DNA of 25,228 nt from NCBI RefSeq assembly GCF_001039355.2, contig NW_019775910.1, positions 146,095 to 171,322 of the forward strand. The letters are read 5' to 3'. Shown in pieces: positions 1 through 14,000 of the stretch (the first letter of the stretch is position 1; each line of letters opens with the position of its first letter). A program made the position numbers and the translations under genes. Source of the stretch: Lingula anatina (lineage: Eukaryota > Brachiopoda > Lingulata > Lingulida > Lingulidae). The notes beneath the pieces were generated by a model. The model ran no database searches and was not told the DNA's origin. It was given only the letters and a program-made list of their open reading frames with translations.

Positions 1-691
1 GGGGGGGGGGGAGGGGGGGGGGGGTCTTAACCCCCCTCCTTCGGTTTCTGAAAAAAATCACAGTAATATTCCCCTCCTGGAATTAGAATCTTGACTAGCT
101 GATTTAAAGTACTAAACAGTACCAAATGACACCATTCGCCCTCTAAATACCAATAATTTTCGGGGCCCTTCAGCGGGCCCCGAGCCCCACGCCAACCGAT
201 GGGGATATGATGGTCGGCTTCGCATCCGCAAACTCTCCTTCAAATAATCGTGTTAGGTTTTGATCTCCTCCCAGTCATGAAGAAATAACTGTTACGGGTA
301 ATTAGTTAGGCAATGTATTATGGAAGGGGCATTGATTGCTTGGCTTTAATATCTTCTTAAGTCATATTTTTATGTCTATATTTTTAAAAATATTTAAAAT
401 ATCCTGTAAAGCTATTCATTTTACCAGTCCAGATTTTATAAATGATAAAATCCTGCCAGTTAAAATACACATCATGTCATTATTTTCTTATGGAAGGTCC
501 AAAAGACAATGGTAGCCTCAATGGTAGTCTCAATTTACAACTAAAATATTATGTATGTTTATACATGATATAAAACATCAATTCCAAGTAAGGGTGCGGG
601 TCGGACAATGATTTGTGAGAATAATTTTTTTCTCCAGGAAAATTAGTTTTGTCATGAAAATTCGGGGAAGAATACTCTTAAGCCTGCAAAA

Positions 692-731
<40 letters not shown>

Positions 732-1138
732 GGTCCTAAGAAATATTGAAGTAAACAGGATTTTGGGAAACTGAAAACCATCACTTTCATGTAAAAAAAA
801 ATGGTCAAATAAAAATGTCATCATTTAGAAATCAAATGACAAATAACTTGACTCGCTGGTCAGCCTAAGCTTTTATTCCATTACTTATTCACAGATACTT
901 CTGTGGCTAGACCATCAGCTGTGCCCATTTCTGAACTTATTATTACAGTGTTTTAATGGAAATTCTTCTGTATAGTCTTTTGATTAGTTATATATTATAT
1001 TATATTTTTAGACGTTTTAAAATCTTAATTTATATGCTTATTTGAGGAATGGACACTGAGGAAGCTGTCACAGTTGTGATCGAAAGCTTTGTAGGTACAG
1101 CTCAAAAAAGTGTAGGAATGGAACAGTTTAGTGTCTAA
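1..1138. other. Upstream non-coding DNA
   Basis: Begins with a poly-G tract (1-24), possibly a library or contig-end artefact. It includes an (AAAT)n microsatellite at 688-730. The remainder is AT-rich with no convincing exon, RNA or recognisable element. Confidence 0.5.
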
Positions 1139-1393
1139 GACCCCGTTCACATATCTAGATCGATCTAACAGGATCGTCCCAAATCGGAGGGAATTTTCGC
1201 TAAATTGCATTCAGCTTAATTAGCTTAGATGTCTGGAACGCCTACTGAAGCTGCTAAACGATAGTTAATTACCCTCTCACACCTTCAGAAAGCGTGCCGG
1301 ACATCGCAGCTGCTTAAGCTAAATGCAATTTAACGAAATCACCCCCGATTTGGGTCGATCCTGCTAGCTCGATCTAGGTATGGGATTGTGGTC
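1139..1393. mobile_element. MITE, PIF/Harbinger-like, flanked by TAA
   Basis: The two ends are imperfect inverted repeats of about 100 bases: the left begins GACCCCGTTCACATATCTAG and the right end, reversed, begins GACCACAATCCCATACCTAG. Homology continues inward through GATCGATC, AAATCGG and AAATTGCATT. TAA occurs directly outside both ends (1136-1138, 1394-1396), as expected for a 3-bp target duplication of the Harbinger type. No coding sequence, 255 bp. Confidence 0.55.
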
Positions 1394-1535
1394 TAAGATA
1401 AGTATTGGCCAGCGATGCGATGACATCATCACACAGCTGGCCTCCCTTCACTCACAATTGCGGGAATATTTGTTTTCAATAGTGGGTCGAGAGGTGAGAT
1501 GATGGTGTTTCAGCAGGGAAGGATACATGTATATG

Positions 1536-1536
1536 A

Positions 1537-1583
<47 letters not shown>

Positions 1584-1600
1584 AATTAAAATAAATAAAT
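1536..1600. repeat. (AAAT)n microsatellite
   Basis: Uninterrupted AAAT units for about 48 bases, then degenerate. From here to the promoter at 1930 nothing else is recognisable. Confidence 0.8.
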
Positions 1601-1929
1601 GCTGTACAGAGTTCATTGCAGCCTATACATCTGAGGTATTTGGTGACAATGTACATAAGAGATATGAATACTGTTTAACATACCATGATAAAGTAATCTT
1701 AAATTGTACTGTGTAATACTTTATCTTAACAATTGGAAAACGGAAAGAATTAACTAAAGAAAGAAAAAAGGAGAGACAAATTATGATCCCAAAGCGACCG
1801 TTTCATGGCCTACTACCTTGTACAATTCTGAACTAATTGTCTTGAAAATTTTGTAGCTTCGTCCCCCCTCGTAAAAATTTTGAACCAGCCCGTGATCTCA
1901 ATGACAACAGAAAGCGAGTCGGGTGGAGG

Positions 1930-1936
1930 TATAAAA
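1930..1936 (+). promoter_or_regulatory. TATA box
   Basis: TATAAAA lies 73 bases before the first exon's ATG. A start site about 28-32 bases downstream would fall near 1958-1965, giving a 5' leader of about 45-50 nt with no upstream ATG. The spacing fits a compact RNA polymerase II promoter. No initiator match is strong enough to fix the exact start. Confidence 0.5.
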
Positions 1937-2008
1937 CCTTGCCCGTCATTCGTGCATCGTATTTTCTTTTCGTCACTTGGTGTTGTTAGCAAGTGAGTGA
2001 AACGAATA

Positions 2009-2078
2009 ATGAAAGACCTATATTTGCTCGTCGCTCTTGGTTGCGGAGCTGTTGTCTTGGGGATACTTGTGAATTCAG
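2009..2078 (+). CDS. Exon 1: signal peptide
   Basis: The ATG has A at -3 and is the first ATG after the TATA box. It encodes 23 residues plus one base of a split Gly codon: MKD, then an unbroken hydrophobic core (LYLLVALGCGAVVLGILV), then NS. Val at -3 and Ser at -1 fit signal-peptidase cleavage after residue 23, right at the exon end. Donor is CAG|GTAATT. An uncleaved membrane anchor is a less likely reading. This exon is the main reason to think the product is secreted. Confidence 0.8.
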
Positions 2079-5000
2079 GTAATTTATTTAAATGAGAGAG
2101 AGAGAGAGAGATAGGGAGAGAGAGAGAGAGAGAAGAAGAGAAAGAAAGAGAAGGAGAGGGAGAGAGGGAAAGAGAGCAGGTCCGTATGTTAAGGAAAAAA
2201 GTTTGGGACAGCTATTGAAGGCCCACAATGATGCATCAACAGTGTAGAAGAATGATTTCAGAAAGTTTCGTTTCTCAAAGAAGCCTTAAAGTACTTAAAA
2301 GGTACCCGCTATACGGTATACGCCAAATTGAATGTTCGTAGGAAGAAAAAAACAACTTTCTCCTATTTATGAATCTTTGCCCGTCCCTCTCATGCAATTT
2401 TAATCCATGTTTTATTCTGGCGTGATTTAATTACTCAGTTCTGAATGTCTAGCCAGTCATTTAGAACGGTTTATCATTCAGAAGGAAAACTCCACGTCAA
2501 GCACTTTTATTCGAGGGGTTTAAAAGATAGATTTTGAGGTTTGAATGGGAAAAGATAAGTCGCCGTGCAGAAAATTTTAGGCAAAGAAAATATGACTTTG
2601 GGAAATTTTCAAACGTTTACAGTATAACTTTATACTTAGCTGACAACAGCAAAAGAATAAATAATAGTGGACATACGAGACGATTGACTTATGAATGAAA
2701 ACGATCTTTTTACATTACAGGTAACTCTGCCGTAACTGCAGGCGTGGAAGGAAACGGTAAGCCTCTGAATTTTATTCATTATTTAATTTCAATGATGTAT
2801 TTTCAGTTAACAGTCAGTTAGACGCTCAGTCAATTTTTTTAGTGTCTTAGCAAGTAATTTAACGTTTTTTTTAATAAATTAAAAAAAATATATTCGCCAG
2901 TTTATCACCAGATATTATAATTGCTTGGATTTTACAAGTTTAGTCTAAAGTAAACCCTCAGTAAACCTTCTTTGATTTTTAACACACTTAAATTTAAGTT
3001 TTTTTTTTAAATCCAGTATGATTAGGTATAAGACTCGTGGATTCAGAAGTCGGGTAGTGGCGTTGAATTATGCATGAATTGCTTTTAATCTGTAACCGTA
3101 AACAGAAAAGCTAACGCATGAATTTCGTGTTAGAGGTTGATTTTATGTAGTCGGCTATACGACATTAGCAATCTAGTCTTGGCAAAAAAACTTGAGACGT
3201 TTTGAAAAAGAGCCTAATACTCAAAGCAGTGATAAATATTAAATGCCTTTGGCTACACCACCTTATCTCCAACGTAACATACATGTACTAATGCACCGTC
3301 CTTTTGCGTTTTCGGGGTATTCAGTCGAGCATCTTGACGACGAACGCAGTGGCATTGATAGCAAATCCAGTGTCATGGACGACCAGCAAGGAAGCTATAA
3401 AGGTAACACGCTCACATAGCTGTTAAAGTGGAGTTAATGGTTGCATTCAGACCATATAGTCCCCGGACTTGCAGATCCACGGATCAAATATGGCAGACAC
3501 AGTTTAAAGGTAGCCGCTCCCCTGTTGTCTCTTTTCCTTCACGCCGTCCCTTCAGAGACCTTTCAATTCAACCTCGGAGCCGAGATTTAATATGTTCGGT
3601 GAGGCCATCAAGGGCTTAAACGGCTTTCCTGATGTGGTTCAGCAATATATAGTTCGCTGATTCGCAAGTCCGCGGATCATATGTTCTGACTGCAAACAAT
3701 GATTAACAAGATAGGTGAAAAAATGTTAAAACAGTTATAGAATCAATAATATTGTCTTTGACTATTGACATTAGGTGAACCTGTATTTGTTCACCATTTT
3801 TACTTCTTAAATACAGACTTGACAATTAATATAAATTATTTAAGTTTAAAGGGTATATCTAGGCAAAAACTCTTTTAGTCTGGATGACTGGTGCTATATA
3901 TTGGCCAAATTGCTCAGAATAAGGAAAAAGCATGAAATTTGGCACAAATGTTCTTTGGACTATGCTGATCATTTTCAAGGGTAGTGCCCATAATTTCAAA
4001 GCGTTGCTTAGCAACCGTTGCTATGGAAGTGAATTTTCTTAGAAACAAGCTAATTAGACCTTTCTTGTCCTGTTTAAGGTGGCAATGTAGGTTAGAGATT
4101 TTCTCTTAAAAGAAAGGTCTTAGCTTTTTTTATTCCTGTCATATTCATTAAATGTATCTTCAAAACATCTGATTATGCTTTGAACACAGCTCCAACTTCA
4201 TCGTGTGACGTAATATTGGGATTTTGGGGACAAAAACACCATTTTTAAACACCTGATTTTTCTCAAGCACCTGGACAGCTACACTGTATAAACATGCTTT
4301 AAATGGAATTATAACGCTTGAACAAAGTACTACAAAACGGAGTCAGGGGTTTTTCTATAGAGACTAAATGTTAGTTTTATCTATAAAAACGTGAAATTAC
4401 ATCAAAATATTGAGGACTTTTCACTTTCAAAGTCAATAAATTAAAAAAGAGAGGATCAATCAAAATTTCTTAAGAGACACTTATAGTGCATACTTTTCTT
4501 TATTAGCATGGTGAATTTGGTCTCTCTCCCTCAGGTGTACAGGTAAACAGTTATAGCTCACTCTGATTACGCTATCTCGTCAATCTTGAAAGCGTAGAAA
4601 ACGATCAAAAACTCTTTCAGGGAGGTTAATTGCCCAAAAATAGCAAATTAAATTGTTCACAGCTTTACTTGTTATCGTTCTGACGATCGCGAAGATGGGT
4701 ACTCTATAGCCGGCTGAAATTAGCTTGTTTGCATGCATTTGGAAGTCAATAATCTTATTTCTGTATCAATCTAACTAGTAGGCTTGTTAAGGGGTCAAAT
4801 GCTGCATTTTATAGTACAAATGTCTAACTTGGCATAAATGTTCCTTGGGCCAAAAGAAAATTTTTTATCCAAAGAGACGCGCTCTATCGATGCATAAATT
4901 AGCATAAATTATGCAAATTAGGTGCCAAAATATATAATATTTCATATTTCCATTAATTTTTGGCCTAGAAACATGTATAGATTATCAAACCTGACTAAAT

Positions 5001-8000
5001 TAGGGACAAGGAACCCATTTTTGATCATTTGAAAGCAATTGGTGGCCATTTTGTGCCCCAAATCAAAGATGGCCGCCACCCGCCATTTTGAAAGTGGACA
5101 TAATTTTGCTATTTTATGTTGAATTTTGAAGCGTTTGGTCTATATATACTTGATATATATATCGATTCCTATTATCTGGGGGTGCAAAAGTCATTTTTGA
5201 TATTGTTTTGGTGATAGAAGGTGATATGAAGGGACAAAGAGGGTGTTTTTAGTGCCTACCAAGATATGTGTGAACGCTGCAAAACCATGGATATTGATAA
5301 CCTGTATTTAAATATATCTCAATACAATTTTTTGTTTTATGCTATCCATATTGGACTAAATTATGAGCAAAAAACACATTTTTACCATTATGGAGGCCAT
5401 TGGTGGCCGTTTTTTCCCTCAAATCCAAGATGGCCGCCAAAAACCATTTTGAAATTGGGCATAATTCGCTTTTTTGAAACTACATGTATTACATTTGTAA
5501 ATGAGTAATACGTCGTTTTATATTATTTTCTGGTGCAGAATACATTATTTGTTTCATAAAATTTGTGCCTCAAATCTAAGATGGCCCTCATACGCCATTT
5601 TCAAATTGAGCATTATTCACCATTTTGAAACTATCACATCTTCATAAGCGTGTCATACGTCATTTTTGATTATTTCCTGGTGCAGAATGCATTTTTGGTT
5701 TCATAAAATGTAAATAGAAACTTTTATAAGCCTCCAAATAAATATAGGATCCAGTCGCCACAAGGGCCTGCAGTTTATATGTACAATTAGTAATCCAATA
5801 AGTACAAAACTGCTTTTGCCCGATTTATAAAACAAGTGTGAGCAAACAAAATGGCTGAATTAAAGCAAAAGAATACATCTTTGAGCGCGTGAGGAAAATT
5901 GTTATCCATTATTTTGATCAATACCAAGTGTTGGTTGCATACCGCTATTTTAATAATTTGGTGTAATTTATAACAGTTCACACAGTGTGACCCTCATTCG
6001 CTTGTATTAGGTAAAATGGTACTATTCTGGGGGCTCAAAAGTCGGTGCTAATTTGGTGACAGAAGATAATAAAAAGGTAATATAAGGTTGTAGTCTGTTG
6101 AGTCTGTTACAAAAATGTGGAACCCGAACCACATGCTCAAATATATCATCTAGATTTATCTTAAGTGACCATCCACTAAAAGATACTGAATAATTTAAAG
6201 GTAAGCAATAAATATATATACATAGTGGTATTATATTATTAATCTTTTACTGGTCAATGTGAACCAAAAAGCCACATGTACATTTACTGGGGCTTGCATT
6301 TGCATGTTAAATAGAGTCCAGGAGATTTGAAGGGTGGAAAATGTGTCGTCTAATAATACTATGGAACTTGGTTAGTTGCGTTGATGCGTAAATGCCCGTG
6401 AAAGACAAGCAAATGGACTTTGCTTTGAAATAGCTCCAGATCTTGTCTGCAAAATCACCCAGCAGCACAGCAAAAAGAAACTTGCATGATCAGCTCTGGT
6501 AGGCCAATAAGACAACAGCCAGTAAGAATTGAGGTTTTGTCAGTGTCCTATGAGAAACAGCCAAACAATATATTAAAATCCAGTTTCCAGAGAAACATCA
6601 ATGCATGAGAACATGTCGCATTAGAGGAAAGTGGTATCTTTACACAAAAGAAAGAATCTGCAAAACCAACTAGAAAGCAGCAGCTGCGCAGGTAGGCAAG
6701 AGGGATAAAGCAAAAAAGTCGAGGAAGCAGCCTCTTTTCCTAGTTGACAGTGCCAGTGATCATTCCTAGCATGATTTGGCCAGACAAGTCATCTCACTAC
6801 CAATAGAAATCCATAAGGCGACTACATAGTTCTCATTTTTTCCAATAGATGAACAAGCACAAAACATCTTCAGTATATGACAACTACAAGAAAATTCATC
6901 TTGGAATCATCTTAAAACAACTTATGCCTTTTTTATTATCCTCTGACACCAGAATAACACCAGAAATTAATCATGTACTTCCAAAATAGGAACAATTGAT
7001 GTTTTACGATCATATGAAAGTCCAACAGCTCCAAAAAGGTAAATTATGCCATAATTTTAAAATAGCGACAGGCTCTTGGATATGAACAACAGAATAGCTA
7101 ACAGTAGTCACCATAAAGTCGATTCAGCCATGCGGTCTCTTGCACTTAATCTATGTCTGGCAAAACCATTTTATAATTGCTATATAACATATTTTTGCAC
7201 AAATTTGACTTCAAGACGTATACAAGCGAAGGTGAAGGCGTAAGCCTGTATTGGTGTTGGAGCCTTGTAATATTTTCTTTTTGTATTATATCTAAGAAGA
7301 GATAAGACATATGACTTCTACAACCCAAATGATAAGAAACGATGTATAACATGCTAGTGTAAGAGCATTAGCTTCAAATTGATGAGTTATGCCTTATCCG
7401 TATTTCAAAATTGACTGGCGGCCATCTTGGATTTGAGGATCAAAATGGCTACCAATTGTCCCCAAAGCACCAAGTATGTGTTCTTTACCTTTAATTAAGC
7501 CATTTTGGTCTCTTACACTTGTTTCAAGCTTTTTAGGATTTTATAAAACATGTTGTACTAATTAGAGTACATGGCACATGTAAGTCTATTTGACAACTTA
7601 AGCCTACATGCATATTGATTTTGGAGGCTAAAATAGTTTGTACTCACATTTCATGAAACAGATAATGTATTCTACACCAGAAAATAATATAAAACGACGT
7701 ATTACTCATTTACAAAGATGTAATACAAGTAGTTTCAAAATAGCGAATTATGCCCAATTTCAAAATGGTTTTTGGCGGCCATCTTGGATTCGAGAGATAA
7801 AACGGCCACCAATGGCCTCCATAATGGTAAAAATGTGTTTTTTGCTCATAATTTAGTCCAATATGGATAGCATAAAACAAAAAATTGTATTGAGATATAT
7901 AGGTTATCAATATCCATGGTTTTGCAGCGTTCACACATATCTTGGTAGGCACTTAAAACACCCTCTTTGTCCCTTCATATCACCTTCTATCACCAAAACA

Positions 8001-11000
8001 ATATCAAAAATGACTTTTGCACCACCAAAAAAGTAGGAATCGATATATATATCAAGTATATATAGACCAAACGCTTCAAAATTCAACATAAAATAGCAAA
8101 ATTATGTCCACTTTCAAAATGGCGGGTGGCGGCCATCTTGGATTTGAGGCACAAAATGGCCACCAATTGCTTTCAAATGATCAAAAATGGGTTCCTTGTC
8201 CCTAATTTAGTCAGGTTTGATAATCTATATATGTTTCTAGGCCACAAATTAACGGAAATATGAAATATTATATATTTTGGCACCTAAGTTGCATAATTTA
8301 TGCTAATTTATGCATCGATAGAGCGCGTCTCTTTAAATGAAAAATTTTCTTTTGGCCCAAGGAACATTTATGCCAAGTTAGACATTTGTACTACAAAATG
8401 CAGCGTTTGGCCATTTTTTGATCCTTAACAAGCCTACTATAACCCCCTGTTAGTAACTTCAAGGGTTTACCGCTAGCACTGCCAGAATGATTGACAGGCA
8501 ATCAAGTAAGCTCTAACTACTCAACCAATCACGTCAATTGACGTCGGGGCAAGTGTTAGGGATGCGCTCTAGGATGTGCACACAACAGCAGCATCGGAGA
8601 TCTTGCCCACATTCGCCGAGCGAAAAATGGTTCGAAAACACGGTCGTGTTACAGGACGCCGATCGGACCATCAACAAAAAGAAATAGACGCAACCAGAAA
8701 GACTTTGCTAGGCCAAATTGCCCAAGTTGCATAGATTTATAAAATCTGCATAGTGCTGTTGTCGAAGATGGATCGATAGTATGACGGTTGCTGTCACAGG
8801 TAGCAAGCAACGAAATGTTTCTTCTTTTGGGTAGCTCAAAAAGTTAACAAGAAAATCGAAAGAGCGCGTGTAACAACAAGAAGTTCAAGGGAGAACGTGT
8901 ATTTCAAGCAAATGCAATGTGTCGGAAAAGATTCTCCTTAGCGCTGATCACAATCAAGAGCGACTATCAAAACAGCTTAAGCGTAACAATAGACCTTGCT
9001 TTGCCGATCGCTGTTTATGGCAAAGGGGGTATGGCGCATCCCTATTCTATTGTTTCTCTAGTCGTGCTGATGCTGCTAAGGTCCGCCCACAGAGTTTACC
9101 CATGCCAACGGCGGGGCAAAGACCAGGCCACCAGTGCCGATGTGTGCAGCATCAAAATCCTCTGAAAAAACATATTTCTTGTTTAAAATGTAAATATCTT
9201 AACGTTAGATACTCATTTAACCAATAATTAGACATAACCCGCACGAAAATGCAATAGTATCGAAGTAGCAAAGAAGCATTAACGCAGTAGTGGTGTGGAG
9301 CATATTTGCAGTAGAAATGCAGTATAGCCTACTGCAATTCTACTTCAAAAATTACATAGGGTTGTACAGAGGAGGAGCATTAATGCAGTAGATTAGCAGC
9401 ATGATAGAAGCATGTTTCAAATATGCTAATTAGCTCCCAAATCGAAGCAGATTTGAAGCATGTTTGCAGTATGATTGCAGTAGTCTACTGCGCTGGAGTA
9501 TCTACTTCGTTTTCGTGCGGGAAAAAACACAAAATGACGATTATAGCCATATTTGGGCACATTGCCTCCTTAAATGATTTAGAAATGCTAATAACAATTT
9601 TTCATAGCATCAAAACTATCACTAGATTAGTTTAAGGCAATTAAAATCCAAATTAACCTTAGCGACAGGTGCCTCATGTAGGCAGCATATTACCCTAGCA
9701 ACAAGCATTTAAAGTTCCGTTAGTCTATTAAGTAAGGCAAATCAATACTACTAGCTAGGAACTACACTTTAGAGTAAGATATTCCACTTTTAATACAGTT
9801 AGTTGAAACAACTGTGTGAAGTTTACACTCATCTGATCAAAAATATTGCCGCTGCAGATACTTAAGGAAGCATGTTCAAAGTTAGTAACCAGTTATTTCC
9901 ATGTTTTTATCACCTTACGACTCTTTATAAAAATTTGCAATAGTTAAGTCTTTAACATCTCCCTTGCATGTGCAATACACAGTGCATTTTGCCCTTGCAC
10001 ATAGTCAGCCTCTACATCTGCTCCTACATGCACACTGCAGCAACTCTGGGCAGAACAATAACTTCTGGCAAATATGTCCACAAGGGTCCACAGTTCCGTA
10101 CAAGTCCAACCCAAAGACGTATATTGAATATACGACCTTGTCCAACCAGAGTGAGCACATGGTATCTGATGACATGGCCCCGTAGTGTCGATGCAGATAT
10201 GTTCATCTCGCAAGATTTCTTTTCTTTTATATTGTTGTAGAGCAGCCTTGGTGGAAGTAAGATATGGCATCTTGAACAGCCTTTGGGTATGAACAGAAAC
10301 CTTTGAACTTCATTAATTAACAAAAAGAATTAAAATAGAACAATGAAGGTGTATTTTAGTTTCTTGGTAGAGGAAAAAAAAACTGATTAAAAATAATGTG
10401 AAAAAGCTTTTTAGAAAATATTGAAAAATATGAAAATTATCTTGGAAATCTGGTCTCTGTGAAACCGTTCAATAATAGGAAAGTCAGCAGTAGTTAAACC
10501 TTTAGTTTTTCTCATTTTAGTGCATATATAAATTCTCCTGCCAGCCCCCTCCCTCCCTCAATACTTAAAATATACATATCACACTTAACTTATCAGGAAT
10601 GGGAAAAGATATAAAATAAATTGAGCAAGGATGACGTCTGATAACAAAAATGGACCTTAAAAGGTACCCCAAATAATATTTTTTTACCAAGGCCCTAAAA
10701 TTAACATGGTTTAAAAGACTTCTTTATGATGAAAAGAAGAGTAGGTGGAAAGCGTTTTTCTTGGTGAAATGTCAGGAATCGGTAGTAACAAAAGGTGGAT
10801 TAAAATACTAATAGCAACTTCTTATCCCTTTTGGCAATTATTGGTTCTTTAAGTGAAATTCATGAATATCCCAAGTTAACCCCAGATGAAATCCTATCAC
10901 AACCATTATGTCAAAACTCAAAAATTGAAAGAAATGGAAAAACCTTTTTTCATAAAAGAGTTTACCATCTGAATAGCTATCTCTTCAAATGGAAGGAAAT

Positions 11001-14000
11001 TACACATAGCGTTCCAAGAAATAGCTGACTCGATTAAAAAAGTTACCAAAGAATCCAGATGTTTCCCAAAGCCATATAATATCACCAGATAAAGGTGACT
11101 GACAGAAAAAAATGGAGTATTAGTATTGGGAACTAACATTTAAGAAACAGATCACACGAAACTGAAGTCGCTCCAATTCAAAATAAATCATAGAATATTC
11201 AATACTTATGCTTATCTTACGAATTTGCTAGGGAATTTAAGGATTTTTTAGGATTTTTAGTTTTTTAGGATTGCCCACATGTAAAAAATGTTTGGACGTG
11301 CATCAAACCTAAATTATCTACTAAAGATAAATTAGGTGTGGTCATTAATAGATCTCCGGAGATTTTTGTGTTTGGGTTTGTGCAAGCATACACTATTTAT
11401 GTACCTATCTTAATTATTATTAATTAATTATTAAGAAACAAATGAAATGTCAGTTTATGTAGAATGGGAACAAAAAGATGGTAAGGAACTAGAGCATATG
11501 TAAAATGCTACAGTATATACTACTGTATATATTTTTTTAAAATTTATATTATTCAATATTTATTATTAAATACTTGTTGCTAGGGTAATATGCTGTCTAG
11601 CAACTGTTGCAATAGTTTATTTGGGCTTTTAATGGCTTAAAATAGTATAGTGATAGTTCTGTTGGCTTGAAACATTATTAAATCATCTAAACTGAACAAG
11701 AAAGATTCAATTAGCTTGTTGCTAAGGTAAAGCAATTCCTTAGCAACGGCTGTTAGCAACGCTTTGAAATTTTGGGCACTACCCTTGAAAATGATCATCA
11801 TAGTCCAAAGAACATTTGTGCCAAGTTTCATGCTTTTTCCACCTTTTGAGCAATTTTTGCACCAATCATCTAGACTATTTATGGATGTGTGAGAGATTCA
11901 GATAGGGAAACGTGTATCTTAATTGCCTGTAACATTCCTGCATTAAGTAATGTGCAAAGATTTCATAGTAGTTGTGGGGCTTTCAATTCGGGTTAGTCCT
12001 GGTATGATGAAGATAGAGGATGCTTCTGTCGAAAAATCTTATATTTCGGCAGCACCTGCACAGAATAATAAAAAAATTTTGCATACAAGGTGCCACTTCT
12101 TCGGGTAATGAATTGAGGGAAACTGCATGTATATCACACCACTGTCGTTCTGTGAAATAGTGCGTATCAAATAGACTTTGCCAGGGAGATTATTGCATCA
12201 TAAGAAACTAACAGTATATTGAGTGCGCATTAAACCCCTATCAAGTGGTGATACTTGAACATCGTACTCTGTTGTCTGTCTCTGTATTATTATTGAGCCC
12301 TGATATTTGAAACTCCGCAGGGAAATTCCAGACATTCCTATGTACTTCTTTGATCATAAGAAGGAACGATTTGTAAACCCCCCTTTATATTAGACGGCGT
12401 CCTTTCTGCTCCCTTTGTGCGACCATTAAACTGGCATCGCTGTGGACGTAGAAAGAAGGTACAAGCATAGATTTGGTTGTAGAATAAATGCTCATTGATC
12501 GGCCAGTAGTCGGCATGTAAAGATTTTTTTAACTCTCCAACTAGGCTGTATAACGGGACGCAGAAATGACGCCGTCCAGAGAAAAGAGGGCTTAAGCACG
12601 TTAGTGAATTTTTTTTTACGTTTCAGTAACCCTTCCTGATGGGCGTGCAGTGGTTGTTACCTACATTTTGAGTGGTGAACCCGGTAAGAAAAAAACGAGC
12701 AGGTTGTGATAACCACACACACACACGCGCCCGCTCTCGCGCATGCACGCACATAGACACAGCTTATTTATATATAGATATTCACTTGAACACGTGTATG
12801 AAATACGGCGGACCTACATGAAAGGAAGACGGCTTAATCTTGTAATGGTCTCTCCACCTCTCACACGCCTCCCCACACGTCGTCCCTGCAGGGGCACAGT
12901 GATTAAATCTTGGCCCAATTCAACCGGTAAATTATTTTTTGAAACATTGATTTATACGTAGAATGAAGTTTTGCGTGAGATTATACACTCTCATCAGAGC
13001 GATGTATGCCAGAACAGCCTAGATAGCCGTATTAGTCTAGATGACTGGTGCAAAAATTGTTCAAAAGGTGGAAAAAGCATGAAACTTGGCACAAATATTC
13101 TTTGATCATTATCAAGGGTAGTGCCCAAAATTTCAAAGCGTTGCTTAGCAGCCGTTGCTAAGGAAGTAATTTACTTTAGTAACAGACTAATTGGACCTTT
13201 CTAGTTCAGATTTAATGATTTCAAGAGGCTTTTAATAATGTTTTAAGCCATCAGAACTATCACTATACTATTTTAAGCCATTAAAAACCCAAGTAAACTA
13301 TTGTAACATTTGCTAGGCAGCATATTACCCTAGCAACAAGTATTTAACATTATATTTTTAATAATATCCTCCAGTTCCTTCCCATCTTTTTGTTCCCATT
13401 CTACATATACTAACATGTTTCCACAAATATTGTATGCTTGCACAAACCCAAATACAAATATCTCCGGAGATCTATCAATGACCACACCTAAATTATCTTT
13501 AGCGGTGCAAGTGATGTACATCCAAACATTTTTACGTGTATACAATCCCAAAAAAATGTACAGAAACTTTCCCTAGCAGTATTGCAAAATTCTCAAATTC
13601 ATAAGATAAGCATTAGTATTGAATATTCTATGATTCATTCTGAATTGGAGCGACTTCAGTTTCGTGTGATCTGTCTTTTAATTGTTAGTTCCCACTATCA
13701 GTACTCAAGGTTTTTTTTAAATATGTCTGCCATTCACCTACACCTTTATCGTGTGATAATATATGGCTTTGGGAATTTTTTTGTGAAAAATATCTGGTTT
13801 GGTAACTTGTTTAATTGAGTCAATTATTTCTTGGAATGCTATGTGTAGTTTCCTTCAATAGGAAGAGATAACTATTCAGACGGTAAACTCTTTTTGATTC
13901 TGAATTAGCCCAGAATGTTTTTTTTTTAATTTTTGTTGAGTTCCTTAAGAGTAAGGGGATTTCAAATGTCATTTATAATATCATTGATGTAAAATAAATC

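Noticed and set aside
578-808. Minus-strand frame with repeated LFIY
   Set aside because: It is the translation of the (AAAT)n microsatellite.
3428-3619. 63-codon open frame just after exon 3
   Set aside because: No splice sites keep the phase, no signal or domain is visible, and the position is intronic.
5266-5508. 80-codon frame in the left arm of the fold-back element, mirrored at 7710-7952 on the other strand
   Set aside because: The same frame appears in both arms because they are inverted copies, and it shows no domain and spans the non-coding AAGATGGCCGCC unit.
9944-10323. Several overlapping frames on both strands in element A
   Set aside because: They are repeat-derived, broken in the element B copy (14640-14864), and without any recognisable protein family.
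12715-12961. 72-codon frame after exon 4
   Set aside because: It starts in a CA/CG-rich simple repeat within the intron and has no matching splice sites or module.
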